This document shows, in pieces, positions 1-10,290 of a stretch of 64,000 bases of DNA. Location: positions 186,001-250,000 of the forward strand of contig JAPTJF010000005.1 in the NCBI GenBank assembly GCA_029339195.1, in the 5' to 3' direction. Each line of letters opens with the position of its first letter. The stretch's first letter is position 1. The position numbers were made by a program, and so were the translations under genes. A model generated the notes under the pieces. It did not search any database, was not told the DNA's origin, and saw nothing but the letters and a program-made list of their open reading frames with translations. Source of the DNA: Micractinium sp. NFX-FRZ. Lineage: Eukaryota > Chlorophyta > Trebouxiophyceae > Chlorellales > Chlorellaceae.

Positions 1-36
1 CCTGCTGACTCATGCCCTGTGTGACCCCTTGCGCAG

Positions 37-2245
37 GCTCAAGAACAAGTCCCCCGCCGGCTGGCACGGGCGCGGCGGCTGGCACGACGCCGACACCCAC
101 TCCCTCATTCTGGCACTGCACCAGCTGGGCTGGGTGGCGCGCAAGGGGCGGGTGCAGTCGGAGCTGCTGGCCTCCTTGCTGCAAGACGAGCGGTGAGGGC
201 GGGCGGGCGGGCGGGGAAGGGAGGGGTCCTTGGGGTATATTTGTTCGAAGTAGCGTTGCTAGGGAGGCGGGTGCAGGCTGGCAATGGTCTTTCAACCTGC
301 GGGGCGAGCGGTGGTGCAGGCGAGGGGGAAGGGAAACGCCAGAGGGCTGGCGGGTGGCGCTGTGATGTGATGTTGGGCTCAATTGGTGGCAGGCGTCCAG
401 GCCACGTGTGCGGTGCCTCTGCTTCCATAAGCAGCCCTTCCCGCCTGGTACGTGCCCCATTCGCTGGGCGCTTCCTCCGCAGCCCTTAGCCCCGGCCCCG
501 GCCCTGCCCTTCCCCATACTGCCGCTCGCCCCTCTCCGCTCCCATCCACTTGGCAACCCCTGCCACTCACTCGCCCATCCCTGCCCCACCACCCCTCTGC
601 AGCTTTGTCTTCCACAAGCGCGTGGGCAAGAAGCCAGAGGTGGGCACCCCCGGCGCCCTGCGCCAGCAGCAGCAGCAGCAGCAGGAGCAGGAGCAGGGGG
701 TGCAGCCCATGGCTGCAGAGCCGGCGGCACAGCAGGCGCAGCAGGCGCAGCAGGGTAGGCAGCCTGAGGCGGCGACCGAAGCAGCGGGCGCAGGCGCCGC
801 GGCGGCAGCGGCGGCGGCGGCGGCGGCGGGCCCGGCAGCCTCCCCGTTCACCTCCCCCTCCAAGGCCAAGGCGGGCCCGCGGTTGTTGGACCCAAAGGTG
901 AGGCGGAGGGGCGCTTGGATGAGGGCATACAATGCTGAGCTTGCCATGCGTGGGTAGGGGAGGTGATTTGCACATGTCATGCAACACCTTCCTGGTTCCG
1001 CCCCGCGCTGGCGCCCCTGGTTCTGCTGTCCGTTGACCCTGCCGCCTGCTTGGTCCTGCCTCTCAGGAGTGGGGCGCCCTTCTCAAGGGGCTAGCCACCT
1101 TTATCAACAACGTGCTGCTGCCAGCGCTGGAGCAGCCGGCGCCCAAGCGGTGAGCGGGCGGGACGTGGTGCCGTCTGGGGCTGGCAAGAAATGCATGATG
1201 TTGTGGTTGAAAGCATGGCAAGCGCACGTGGCGCCGAAGATGTGTGCAGTGCGTGGAGAGCGCGTCGCCCTGCCCTGCCCTGCCTGCTCATAAGCTCTTC
1301 CTGCCCCTCCTGCCTCCCGCCCCGCAGCCTTGTTGCCAGCAAGCCTGCCGCAGCGGGCGCCGCCAACGGCCTGAACTCTTGCCACGGCAGCAGCGCCGAC
1401 CTGCAGCGTGCCCAGCAGGCACAGAAGCAGGCACAGAAGCAGCAGCAGCCGGGCGGGCTGGCCAAGCAGGCCGCCGCCAACGCAGCGGCAGCGGCGGCAG
1501 CAGCAGCGGCAGCAGGTGGAGACGAGCCCGAGGGCATCAGCCAGAGCAGCGACGCCACGCCGCCAGGGACCAAGGCGGCGGGCGTGACCAAGGGCACAGC
1601 CACGGCCTACACAAACCCGCTCACTTCGGTGGGTGGCGCTGGCGGCGCCAGCGGCAGCAAGCCGCCCTCTGCCGGGCGCAAGCCGCAGCTGGCGCTGCAG
1701 CCGAGCACAGGTGAGCCTGGTGCAGCCACTGTGGAGCTGATGTGGAATTGTTTGGGGTTAGGTGGTGCTTAAATGGGGTGCTTGCTGTGGGGGTGAATTC
1801 CCGCGTGCTGGGGTGCCCGCCGATCTCCCCACAGCAGCGCAGCCTGCGCAAGCAGGCCAGGCACCGTGCTGCATGCCCTCTCCCCACAGTGCTGCATGCC
1901 CACACAGTGCCGCATTCCTCTTCTCATCCCATTCATGTCAACCCCCACGCTGCTCCCTCACCTGCACACTGTCCCCCCTCCATCCGGCTGCGTCCTGCAG
2001 GCCCCAAGGAGGCCAAGGGCAAGAAGGCGCAGCAGTCCATCATGAATTTCTTCAAGAAGCCAGCGGGAGGAGCAGCGGCAGCCCCTGCTGCTGCCGGCGG
2101 CCCAGCTGACGAGTCGCCTGGCGGACGCAAGGAGAACGAGCCGGCGGGCGGCAGCCAGGCTCTGGCCAAGGCGGCCGCTGGCCAGCAGCAGCAGCAGCAG
2201 CAGGTAGCGGCTGACGTGGATTCGGATGTGGTGGTGGTGGAGTGA
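37..2245 (+). CDS. 3' portion of a PIP-box protein (5' end outside window)
   Basis: Five exons are readable: 37-192, 603-897, 1067-1149, 1328-1710 and 2001-2245, all joined in one frame by GT-AG introns and ending in a TGA stop at 2243-2245. The first exon begins at a splice acceptor, so the gene starts outside the window. The protein has an ordered start containing WHDADTHSLILALHQLGWV, which resembles a small helical fold, then long Gln- and Ala-rich linkers. The last exon encodes QQSIMNFFKKP, a canonical PCNA-interacting (PIP) box of pattern Q-x-x-I-x-x-F-F followed by basic residues, and then an acidic tail ending in a run of valines and a glutamate. PIP boxes dock replication and repair proteins on the sliding clamp in the nucleus, so a DNA replication or repair role is inferred. 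The family was not recognised. Confidence 0.72.
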
Positions 2246-2848
2246 GCTGTTGCAGCATGCTGCCATGTCATGCGCTGGCAGGAAGCGGCGGTAGCATCGG
2301 CAGTCGCGGTCCAAAGTAGGAGAGAAATCAAAAGCAGCAAGGCCACTCCTGCATAGATAGCTCGTGAGTAGCCAAGCCAGCTTGCATAGGCTGGCAGGCA
2401 TGCATCCCATTTCATGCGCCGCAGAGCGCACCCTCCAGCCTGCCCCCAGGTAGCACCCGAGCTCTCAGCAGCCAGCCAATGAATCAGTTCGTTTCTCATC
2501 GTTCCCACCTCCTCGTCTGGTGCCCCCTCCCTGTAACTCCCTTGCAAATGGTTGGGCTAAGTACGGCCAAAAGTGCAGAGGGAGGGGAGGAGAGCCTGCT
2601 CAGACAAACAGGAGGTGCTCGGCAGCTACCATAAACAGAGGTGCAGAGCAGTAGGAAGTGGTGAAGCTTTGTGTTGTACTGCTCTGGTACGGGTCCGGCC
2701 TGCACAGCATGCAGATCGTGCTGCTTTCAAGCCGTGGTTTACTCAAAACGGTTAGTTGCCCACCGGCCGCCTCTGGTGGGCTGCCCCTGCCGACATGCGC
2801 ACTAGATTGACGTCTTCAGGGCGGCACCATCTTCAGCTCAGGGACGCC
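2246..2848. other. convergent intergenic region
   Basis: About 600 bp lie between the stop of the PIP-box gene and the stop of the SYLF gene on the other strand. The region must hold both 3' UTRs. No convincing exon, RNA gene or repeat was seen. Confidence 0.6.
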
Positions 2849-5261
2849 TCAGCCCTCCTGTGCCTCAGTGGCAGCGCCGGCATAAAACTCCTCGATGATC
2901 TGTGGGGTCACAAAAGGGGAGTAAATAAACAGGGGAGGCTGGGGCAGCAGCCGTGGCTGACACTGTGTGCAACCAAATACCACTCACACACAGCTGTGCC
3001 GTGCAGTACCGCTTTTCACTGCCCAGTTCTCTGCACACTTCCGCAGCGTCCGCTCCCGCCCACACGTACACCCGCCAGCCTGGTGCAGCGCGGCATACCA
3101 CTGCAGCCTGCGCTTGGGTGGTGCTTACCTCAGCATGTCTGAGAGCGAGCGACGCACACAAGCCACCCAAGAGTACTACCTCCCTCCCCTCACCAACCAA
3201 CCTGATCCAGAGTTGAGTACAGCGCCAGCATGGACGCTGGCGGCGGCACGGAGCCATCCAGGATTGCCTGGGCGGTGGCCGCCTCCCCATACAGCGCTTT
3301 GTTGGCCTTCTCATCCACGCCGTACCGCGTGCCTGCGTGAGCAAGGAGCAGATAGCGGGACAGAGACGGTCATGTTGAGGGTATGAGGCAGGCTGGGAGT
3401 GTCATGCACGCCGTGCCGCCGACAGAGGGAGGCAGGAGGGAGGGAGGGTGAGAGTTGGAAGCGAAGTGGTAGCACAAGGTAGAAGAGAATAGATGGCATT
3501 GTTTGGCAGGCTTGAGGCCCAACCCTCTCCCTTCCCTTGCCCGCTCACCCGACCACGACATGTCCACGATTGCCCCCCTGGCGCTTGAGTAGCAGAACGT
3601 CTTGTCAGACAGACCCTGCAGGCAGGCAGGCAGGCGGGAAGGCAGGCAGGAGGGCAAGAAGTGAGGCAGACAGCAGGGCGACGCAGGGGCCAGTGTGAGC
3701 AGCAGAGGACTCGGGCGGCTGGGCAGCAGCCGAGCACTGAGCAATGTGCACGCGGGCCGCCGAAGATGACAGCATGGGACTTTGTGACAGAGACAGATCC
3801 GGTGCTCGGACACATCCAGACTCAGAAAAAACATTGCAAGTGCTGTCTGAACTCTGCTGCCCCACCGTGTCTGTGAGGTTGAGCGCCGTGGCTGGCAGGC
3901 GCACACCCTCGGGCCCCGCAGCTCCCGTCATCTCCGTGTCAATCAGCCTGCCGCGGGATCAAGGGGAGACAGTTTAAGTGGCTTATCAAAGCTGCCTTGT
4001 TCGGCATGACATGCTGCTGTCTGCCGGTGATAAGAGAAGATGCCGGGGCAGCTGTGAAGTAAGGTGTGGAGAGAAACAGACGTGCCTGCTGTGTCCCAGC
4101 AAGCAGGCCAGCAGGCGGGCAGGCAGGCTCACCACTGGCTCTGTGCAAAGGCCGACACCGCCTCTGGTGAGTCCAGCACAGTCACCGACTCTGCAAGAAG
4201 TTTTCAGTGTTTTGGTTATAACAGAGGTCCAGTTTGGGAGGCCGCCTAGGATGCTTGCAAGCCATTGAGTGGCACGCAGCAGCGGGTCACCCCTCAGCAG
4301 CTGCCGCCGCACCGCCCTCCGAGCCTCGAATGCACTATCAAAGTGCCGCCATACATGCAATGCTCCTCTCAACCCCCACCCGCCCCACCCGCCCACCCAG
4401 CTCAGAGAAGCCCAGCGTGAGGCCGAGCCCCGCTGAGGCCACCTTCATCACTAGCGGTGCACTCCAGCGCCAGCCGGGCCGCCCGTCGGCGCGATGGCCT
4501 GCAGGCAGGCAGGCAGGCAGGCAGGCCATCGTAAGCAGAGGCAGGCTTGGTCAGGGGCGGCTCGCATCGCACTCATCGATATGGGGTGGGATGCGGCAGC
4601 CATTGGCTGGCAGTCAGGCCCCGCTGGGACGGGCCACGCAAGCGGGCAGCCAGCTTGCCCAGCTGCCTATTGCACCCGTGCGCGCGGCAGCCAGTACAGC
4701 GCCGCACCTTCTGGGATCTTGCGAATCACAAACCCGTGGCCACCCTCCAGCGTGATGCCGGCGCCAATCTTGCGCAGGAAGGTGAAGGCCAGGCCCTGGC
4801 AGCTGTGCAGCTCACTGCGGGGCAGGACAGGGGGGCTCTTCCACCAAAGCTCTTGCGCAGTACTGGTCCGGTATCCAGGCGGCCGCTGGCGGCAGCCCCG
4901 CCAGGGGGGGGGGGGGGGGGGGTTGAAGCCTGCCTCGTTGCCCATGCACCCGCTCCCTATGGACTTCACAAACACCGGAGAGCTCCTCAGGCGAGCCCAA
5001 ACCGCTCGAACAAGCCTTCACACGCGGCCCCGCGCACCCCTTGGGCATCGCCTTGAGCTCTGTTGTGCTGCCCGTCAGCCGCTTAACAACCTCGCTCGCA
5101 TGCTGGACATCCTGCGCCAGCACTTCGGCGGGAGGCTTGCCGCTCAGGAGGTCCATTCTGGGCGGCAGCTGTTGTAGGGCGCGATCAGCTTGCTGGACTT
5201 CCTCGAATTGGCGCTGGGGAGTGTCGTAGATGGCTGCGGGGCGTGCAGCGGCCCTGTGCAA
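2849..5261 (-). CDS. SYLF-domain (Ysc84/SH3YL1-like) lipid-binding protein
   Basis: Eight exons on the minus strand (5261-5038, 4814-4708, 4498-4397, 4190-4133, 3947-3866, 3615-3549, 3332-3202, 2899-2849) splice into one frame of about 273 residues. The pieces match the SYLF (DUF500) domain in order: an N-terminal helix around LSGKPPAEVLAQDVQHASEV, then CQGLAFTFLRKIGAGITLEGG, then GWRWSAPLVMKVASAGLGL, then SVTVLDSPEAVSAF, then TRYGVDEKANKALYGEAATA with the late YG signature. In fungi and animals SYLF proteins bind phosphoinositides and in yeast also actin, acting in membrane traffic. No SH3 or FYVE domain is attached here. The start could also be the internal Met at about 5157. Intron 1 carries a 19-base G run. 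Confidence 0.87.
4904..4922. repeat. poly(G) tract in SYLF intron 1
   Basis: Nineteen consecutive G on the plus strand lie inside the first intron of the minus-strand SYLF gene. Its exact length is likely to be uncertain in any assembly. It could form a G-quadruplex on the plus strand, which is the non-template strand opposite the transcript. Confidence 0.9.
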
Positions 5262-6554
5262 GGTGGTCCTGCTGGTGCCAGCTGGATGGGCGGCTGGTGG
5301 GTGGAGGTTGGAGCTACCGCTGCCGAGCCAGGAATGCAGTTGCCATGTTGTTATCCCCGTGTGCTCTGCCAGTGCGGTTTAGTCCAATATTGAATGTCCT
5401 TGCACTTGCAGGTTCTCCCCCGCCCCAGACGCTCTTGGGGCACGCGCCAGCAGTGCTCGTCGAGACGCATTGTATGGCCGTACGGCTGCCGTCTGCAGAC
5501 GCCACCTAGGCATGTTCATGCTTCCTCTCAAATCATGTCCAGTCACCCAGTTCATTAGCTTCTGTCGCTGAGTATACTATGCACCCAAAACTCGGAGCTA
5601 CGTCTCCCTCCTCCCCCACCTCTGCTTGCACAACAATATCTGCACCCCCTGCAGGCGCTCACTCCGGTACGCCCGCCGCCGCAGCCAGCTTTCGACTTGC
5701 TTCAGCAGACCAACAGAACTTGCCCCAAGTGACCCTCGCCCTGACGCCTGCTCATTGCCTCCCGTGCCTGCCATGGGTGGCAGCTCAGTCGGCCGCCAGG
5801 CTCTGCAAGGGGGATGCACTTGCAGGCAGCTTGCAAGCCAATGCGAGTGCGCTGGCTGCGACAGGGACCAACCCGACAGGGACCAGCCCTCATTGCCGTC
5901 TCGCCGTCTCAGCGGTCTACCTGTCATTTAAGTCGTGTCTCGTGAACTCTCTAAATGCTCCCATGCGTGCTTCCGACATGCGCAGGAACAGCATGATCTG
6001 AGCTGGGTAGGGCGGCAGGCGCAGGCGGCCGGCAGACATTGGCAGGCAGTGGCAGGCGGTGGCAAGCCGTGGGCAGTGGTCGTGCGTGGTACCTGGCTCC
6101 AAGGGCCGTGCATTCACTTTCCTCTGGTTCTCCGTAGTAGCCACCGGCGGGATACCTCGAAATCGGGGATCTCGCTGAGAGCGTCCCAGCCCAGCACGAC
6201 GCAGCAGGGGCCTGCAGTGGGATCCCAGCCCTGGCCTTTCATGTCACCGACTTGTTTTCCAAAGGCGGAGCTGTGGACAGGGGCCGCAGTCTTCCTGGGC
6301 GTTGGAGAACTTGTAAACTCAGCTTTGCAAGTGCCCGGGGCCGCACAGCGACGGGCCACTCGCGGTTTCCAGGTAGTCGCCGCTGAAGGTGATGCGCTGG
6401 TGCGGCACCCTCACTGGCAGGCGCCCTCTAGCGTGGAACCTCCTTGGAAGGGGCCTTTATCAAGATGCGCTCTGCAGGCCGCTAGCCTGGTCCGATAATG
6501 ACTTGATGTCAACATCATTTGGCGCCCTGTGCAGACGCGGAAGTGATCGCCCTG
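5262..6554. other. divergent intergenic region between SYLF and lectin genes
   Basis: This 1.3 kb region should contain both promoters. No reading frame in it shows convincing gene character. One minus-strand stretch near 6320-6445 reads like the end of a flavin oxidoreductase and is described as a finding. The block 6000-6060 is rich in GGCAGGC-type simple sequence. Confidence 0.5.
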
Positions 6555-8749
6555 ATGTGGGACTCCTCGGTGGTCCGCAGTACTACCGTCCTGGCGGCGG
6601 CACTGGCGGTGCTGCTGTGCTCCGCCTCGGCGCGGGCAGGTGCGTAGCCTGCCCGTCTGCCAGCAGGGTCCGGTGGCCATGCAGCGGCCCCCTGCTCTTG
6701 CACGCGCTCCTACTGCTGCACGGTGGGAATCTTGCGCACTCCTTCCTGAGCTCCTTCACGCATAGGCAGGTGTCCGCAGGCTCCATCACGCCCTGGCAGC
6801 CAGCGCCCCTCCCTGCTACCTTGCCCACGGATGGCCTCCCCCTGCCTCCTGCCGCAGCCGCCGTGCCGTCTAACGTGACGCTGGAAAGCTTCGACCGCGC
6901 CACCACCTACACTGTCCACACCCAGAGCGTGCAGTGGGGCAAGGCTGAGGCAGAGTGCATCCGGCGTGGGGGCCACCTGTGGGTGCCCGACAGCAGGCGG
7001 GAGTGGCAGGAGTTCACGCCGCGGGTGCTGGCGGCCTGGAAGCAGCACTTCCCCAAGGCCGGGAATGACACCGAAACAGGCTACCCGCAGGCGTGGATGT
7101 GGCTGGTGAGCGCGGTGCTGCAGGCGGGGCGCACCTTGCCTGACCTGGCTCCCCCGCTTCAAGTAAACATGTCCGCCCACCAGCCCCTTCACCCGCCCTC
7201 CTCTACCCTGGGCCGTTCTATCACCCTCCCACCCCGCCCACGCTCTCTGCGCGCCGCTGCAGGGCATCAAGTACAATGCCACAGAGCTTGACCGCGCCGA
7301 CGGGTGGCGCACGGTCATGGGGAAGCGGTTTAGGGTTTTAGGGTTTAAACCCTAAAACCCTAAACCCCTAAACCCTAAACCCTAAAAACCCTAAAACCCT
7401 AAATCCCGCGCCGGGGCAGTCCTGGGGCAAGCCGCACAGCGCGCCCTGGTACCCCAACCAGCCGGACTGGCTCAACCCTGAGTGGATGAACGTCACGGGT
7501 CACTGCGGCAAGCTGTGGTGCAACCGAGGCATGGACGCATGCAACCAGCTCTTCCTGGCTGACGTGTCGTGCTCCTTCAAGCGCCCCTTCATCTGCAGCC
7601 GGCCCAGCGCCGGCGCCCCCAACAAGTGCAACACCACTGACCCTCTGTGCGCCGACTGCATGTCCTACAAGAGCGCCCGCTCCCGCTGCCTGCGCTGCGG
7701 GGATGCCGGCTTCGTCGTGGACCCCGCAACCAACAAGGTGGGCGGTGCTTGAGCACTACAAGCCTGCAGGGCGCAAGGCAGGTGGGGAGGCAAGGGCGGT
7801 CAGGCACTTGTCACCGGGGGTGGGCAGCGGGGGCATGTAGCAGCATGCACCTGCGGTGTGCCTTCCAGAGTGGAACTGGTGTTTGAGACGCTTGCTCACC
7901 GCCGCCAAAGCATAGGCTGCGCTGTCGTCTCGCACGTCACCTCCCCCCCCCCCCCCCCCAACCCCCCCCGCCTCTGTTGCCAGAGTGCCTGAGCGGCTTC
8001 CCTCGGCCCCTCCCATGTGTGTAGTGCCGCCCGGGCAGCTGCACTGAGCTGGACGTGGCATGCACTGCCTGTGGCGCCAACAACATCTGCTCAGTTTGCA
8101 AGCAGACGCACGTGATCAATCCCGCGACGGGCAAGGTGGGCGCCAGCGCTGAGCGCGTGCCGAAGGCGGAGGGTGCCTGGTTGCTTCGGCTGCGCCACCA
8201 GAAGTGCTGCCTCCCCCCGCCCCTGCTCCCTTTCCCCACCCCGCTCCCCCCCTTCCCCTTGCATGCTGTGCAGCGCTGCGCTGTGCAGCGCTACGGCGAT
8301 CTGCATTGCACCGCGACCATGTGCCTCAACTGTGGTAGCGATTGGCCGTCCATTCAGAGTAGCAAGCACTTCAGTAATGGCCGTTTTTCTGCACCCCCTC
8401 CCTGATGCAGTGCGTCCCCCGAAGCTGCTTCCGCTTCAGCCCCGTATGCCTTTCGTGTACCGCCAGCAAGTGCCTGAAGTGCAGGTGCGGTCGGTGGGTG
8501 TAGACGGGTAGGGATGCTGACCAGAGCAGGGCACCACAGCGTGGACTGCGTGAGGCCAGACATGCAGCATGTCTTGTGAAAGGCGGGCCGCTTCTGTCTG
8601 CATGCCGCGGAATGAGCTCCAACCGTGCTTTTGAAGTTGCCGCCATGCTTGCTTGCCGCCGCTGCAGGACTGGCTTCACCCTGGTTCGCAATGGCCTGTT
8701 CTGGGGCGCCTGCAAGCGCTGCTGGGGCCCAAGCTGCAAGATAACTTGA
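6555..8749 (+). CDS. secreted C-type lectin with cysteine-rich repeats
   Basis: The first exon (6555-6639) encodes a clear signal peptide: a short polar start followed by TTVLAAALAVLLCSASARA. Exons 6780-7105, 7263 to about 7313 and 7420-7737 encode a C-type-lectin-like domain, with WGKAEAECIRRGGHLWVP near its start, a W-rich core, and a distal part containing GHCGKLWCN and CSFKRPFIC. Exons 8025-8135, 8274 to about 8333, 8411-8484 and 8668-8749 add Cys-rich modules with CxxC pairs, such as CTACGANNICSVC and SPVCLSCTASKCLKC, ending before a TGA stop. The likely role is carbohydrate binding at the cell surface or outside the cell. The donor of the exon at 8274 does not fit phase cleanly, so that boundary is unsure. 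The donor of the 7263 exon is chosen as GTCATG because it keeps frame across the telomeric-repeat intron. Confidence 0.78.
7328..7405. repeat. inverted interstitial telomeric repeats
   Basis: Units of TTTAGGG (with TTTTAGGG variants) run into CCCTAAA-type units, giving a G-rich array immediately followed by a C-rich array, centred near TTTAAACCC at about 7348. The C-rich side holds about six units with slight length variation. The block falls inside a short intron (about 7314-7419) of the lectin gene. Read straight through, it would introduce a stop, so splicing must remove it. Confidence 0.93.
7941..7969. repeat. poly(C) tract in lectin intron
   Basis: A nearly pure C run, interrupted by two A, lies in the intron upstream of the exon at 8025. 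Length is probably unstable in sequencing. Confidence 0.85.
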
Positions 8750-10250
8750 ATGTTGCGTGAAGAGCTGCATGGTGCAGAGCAAACCCAGGTTGCAGGCGGC
8801 AGTGCGCAACTGGTGCCACCCCTCACAGCATGCATCAAGGGCCTGCCATACGGTGTCTGGTGCCACACTACGCATCCATCACACATAGCAACTGCCCATT
8901 CCACCGCCGCAGCCGCCCCGGGTTGCTATTCGCCTCTCACATCGTTGCCCCCAGCCATTCAAACCCCTCAAATTGCACAGCCTTCACGTGCCACCGAAGA
9001 AGTGCCTGCTGCGCAGTGTCTACAGCTCCTCATCCTTCACGCGACCCTCCGCAATTGGGACACTGCCTGCTGCCCGGTGCCTACCGCTCCCTATGACCCC
9101 AAAATGCCTCCCCTGTCTCCCTTGTCCCAACACCATGCAAGCACCCATGTGCTGGGATCCCCAGCAGGCCGCCCCAAGCTGCATCCCCCCACAGCATCGA
9201 CCGCGTGCATGCCATGCCAGCCTTGATTCAGTGGATTTAACGCTTGAACCGGTGCATGGGAAAGGGCTGCGCGCTGCGCTGTCCAGAAAGTGGGGGCAGT
9301 CAAGCAGGGGGTGGGGAGCTGACGCCGGGCCCGCTCAGGAAGCGCTTCCCCTGCAAGCCGGGGGACGAAACATGGCGGAGGTGGATGCGCCACTGCCGCA
9401 GGTGGCAGCCAGAACAGCTGCAGCGGGCAATGATGATGATGCTGTCCCATCGAGTCGGCAGTGGCAAGGTCAGACCTCCTGGCACTCCCTCTTGCCCATG
9501 GCATACCACGTCTGCCCTGAGTCGCATCTGCGGATCAGCAGCTTGAGGCAACTCCCCTGCTGTGCCTCCTCAGCTTCTGCCTGCCCGCCTGCCCCCACCG
9601 AGCCTCTGCCACGGGTTTTCACCCTGCTCACATTTCCAGCAGTCCTGGTAAATGAGCGGCAAAGATGCAGGAGGATACACATACAGGAATTGAAATAAAT
9701 GGACACAACAGGATGAGTCGAAAATTGAGCCTGGGTGGCGGGTCGCAAGAACATGTGTGCAATGAAGCTTCCACCGTGCAGGGCTGACGAGTGCACGGCT
9801 GAAGGCAGCAGCGGTGTAGCGGATGAATGATGTAAACTCAAAGAAGTGAGCGGGGACGAAATGTGATGAACAATCCAGGAAACCGAGAAGGCCGATACAG
9901 ATCAGGGTGTGCAGGTTGGGAGAACTGCGCCACCTTGAAAACTTAAGCCGCAGCACACGCGAGGAAAATTGTGCCACGGCTTGGAAATGATGCAACGTGT
10001 CATTGAGAGGCAGGAGGGCATGCTGCGCCATGCTGTGCTGTGGGGAGCCGTTGAGATGTTGCCCCGCTGGAACAACTGCAGGCGTGGCAGCGTGCTGCGC
10101 TGGCGAGGTGCCGCCCAGCTGGGAAAACGGCAGGCACGGCTCCCCGCTGCGCTGTGCTGTACACATGAATTGTGCAGCGCTGTGCTGTGCTGCGCAGATG
10201 CCGCACCGCTGCAACCGTGGCACGTGCTGTGCTGCGCTGTGCCGTGCAGC
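8750..10250. other. convergent intergenic region after lectin and F-box 1 genes
   Basis: About 1.5 kb lie between the lectin stop and the stop of the minus-strand F-box gene. An AATAAA-type element is visible near 9693. The last 200 bases (10055-10250) contain degenerate copies of the F-box gene's terminal coding segment. No other gene is supported. Confidence 0.5.
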
Positions 10251-10290
10251 CTAGGTGCCGCCGCGCTGGAACAGGCGCAGGCGCGGCATG
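10055..10290 (-). repeat. degenerate tandem copies of the F-box 1 C-terminal coding end
   Basis: The minus-strand gene ends with codons for PRLRLFQRGGT. Downstream of the stop, similar segments recur near 10195-10220, 10107-10140 and 10055-10095, translating as PRLQRCGIC, ACRFPSWAAPR and PRLQLFQRGNI. They are spaced about 50-90 bp apart and interleaved with GCTGTGCTGCG simple sequence. Confidence 0.6.

Noticed and set aside
5579..6001. 140-codon plus-strand frame upstream of the lectin
   Set aside because: Low-complexity Ala/Thr/Ser composition, no domain, and it ends before any plausible donor.
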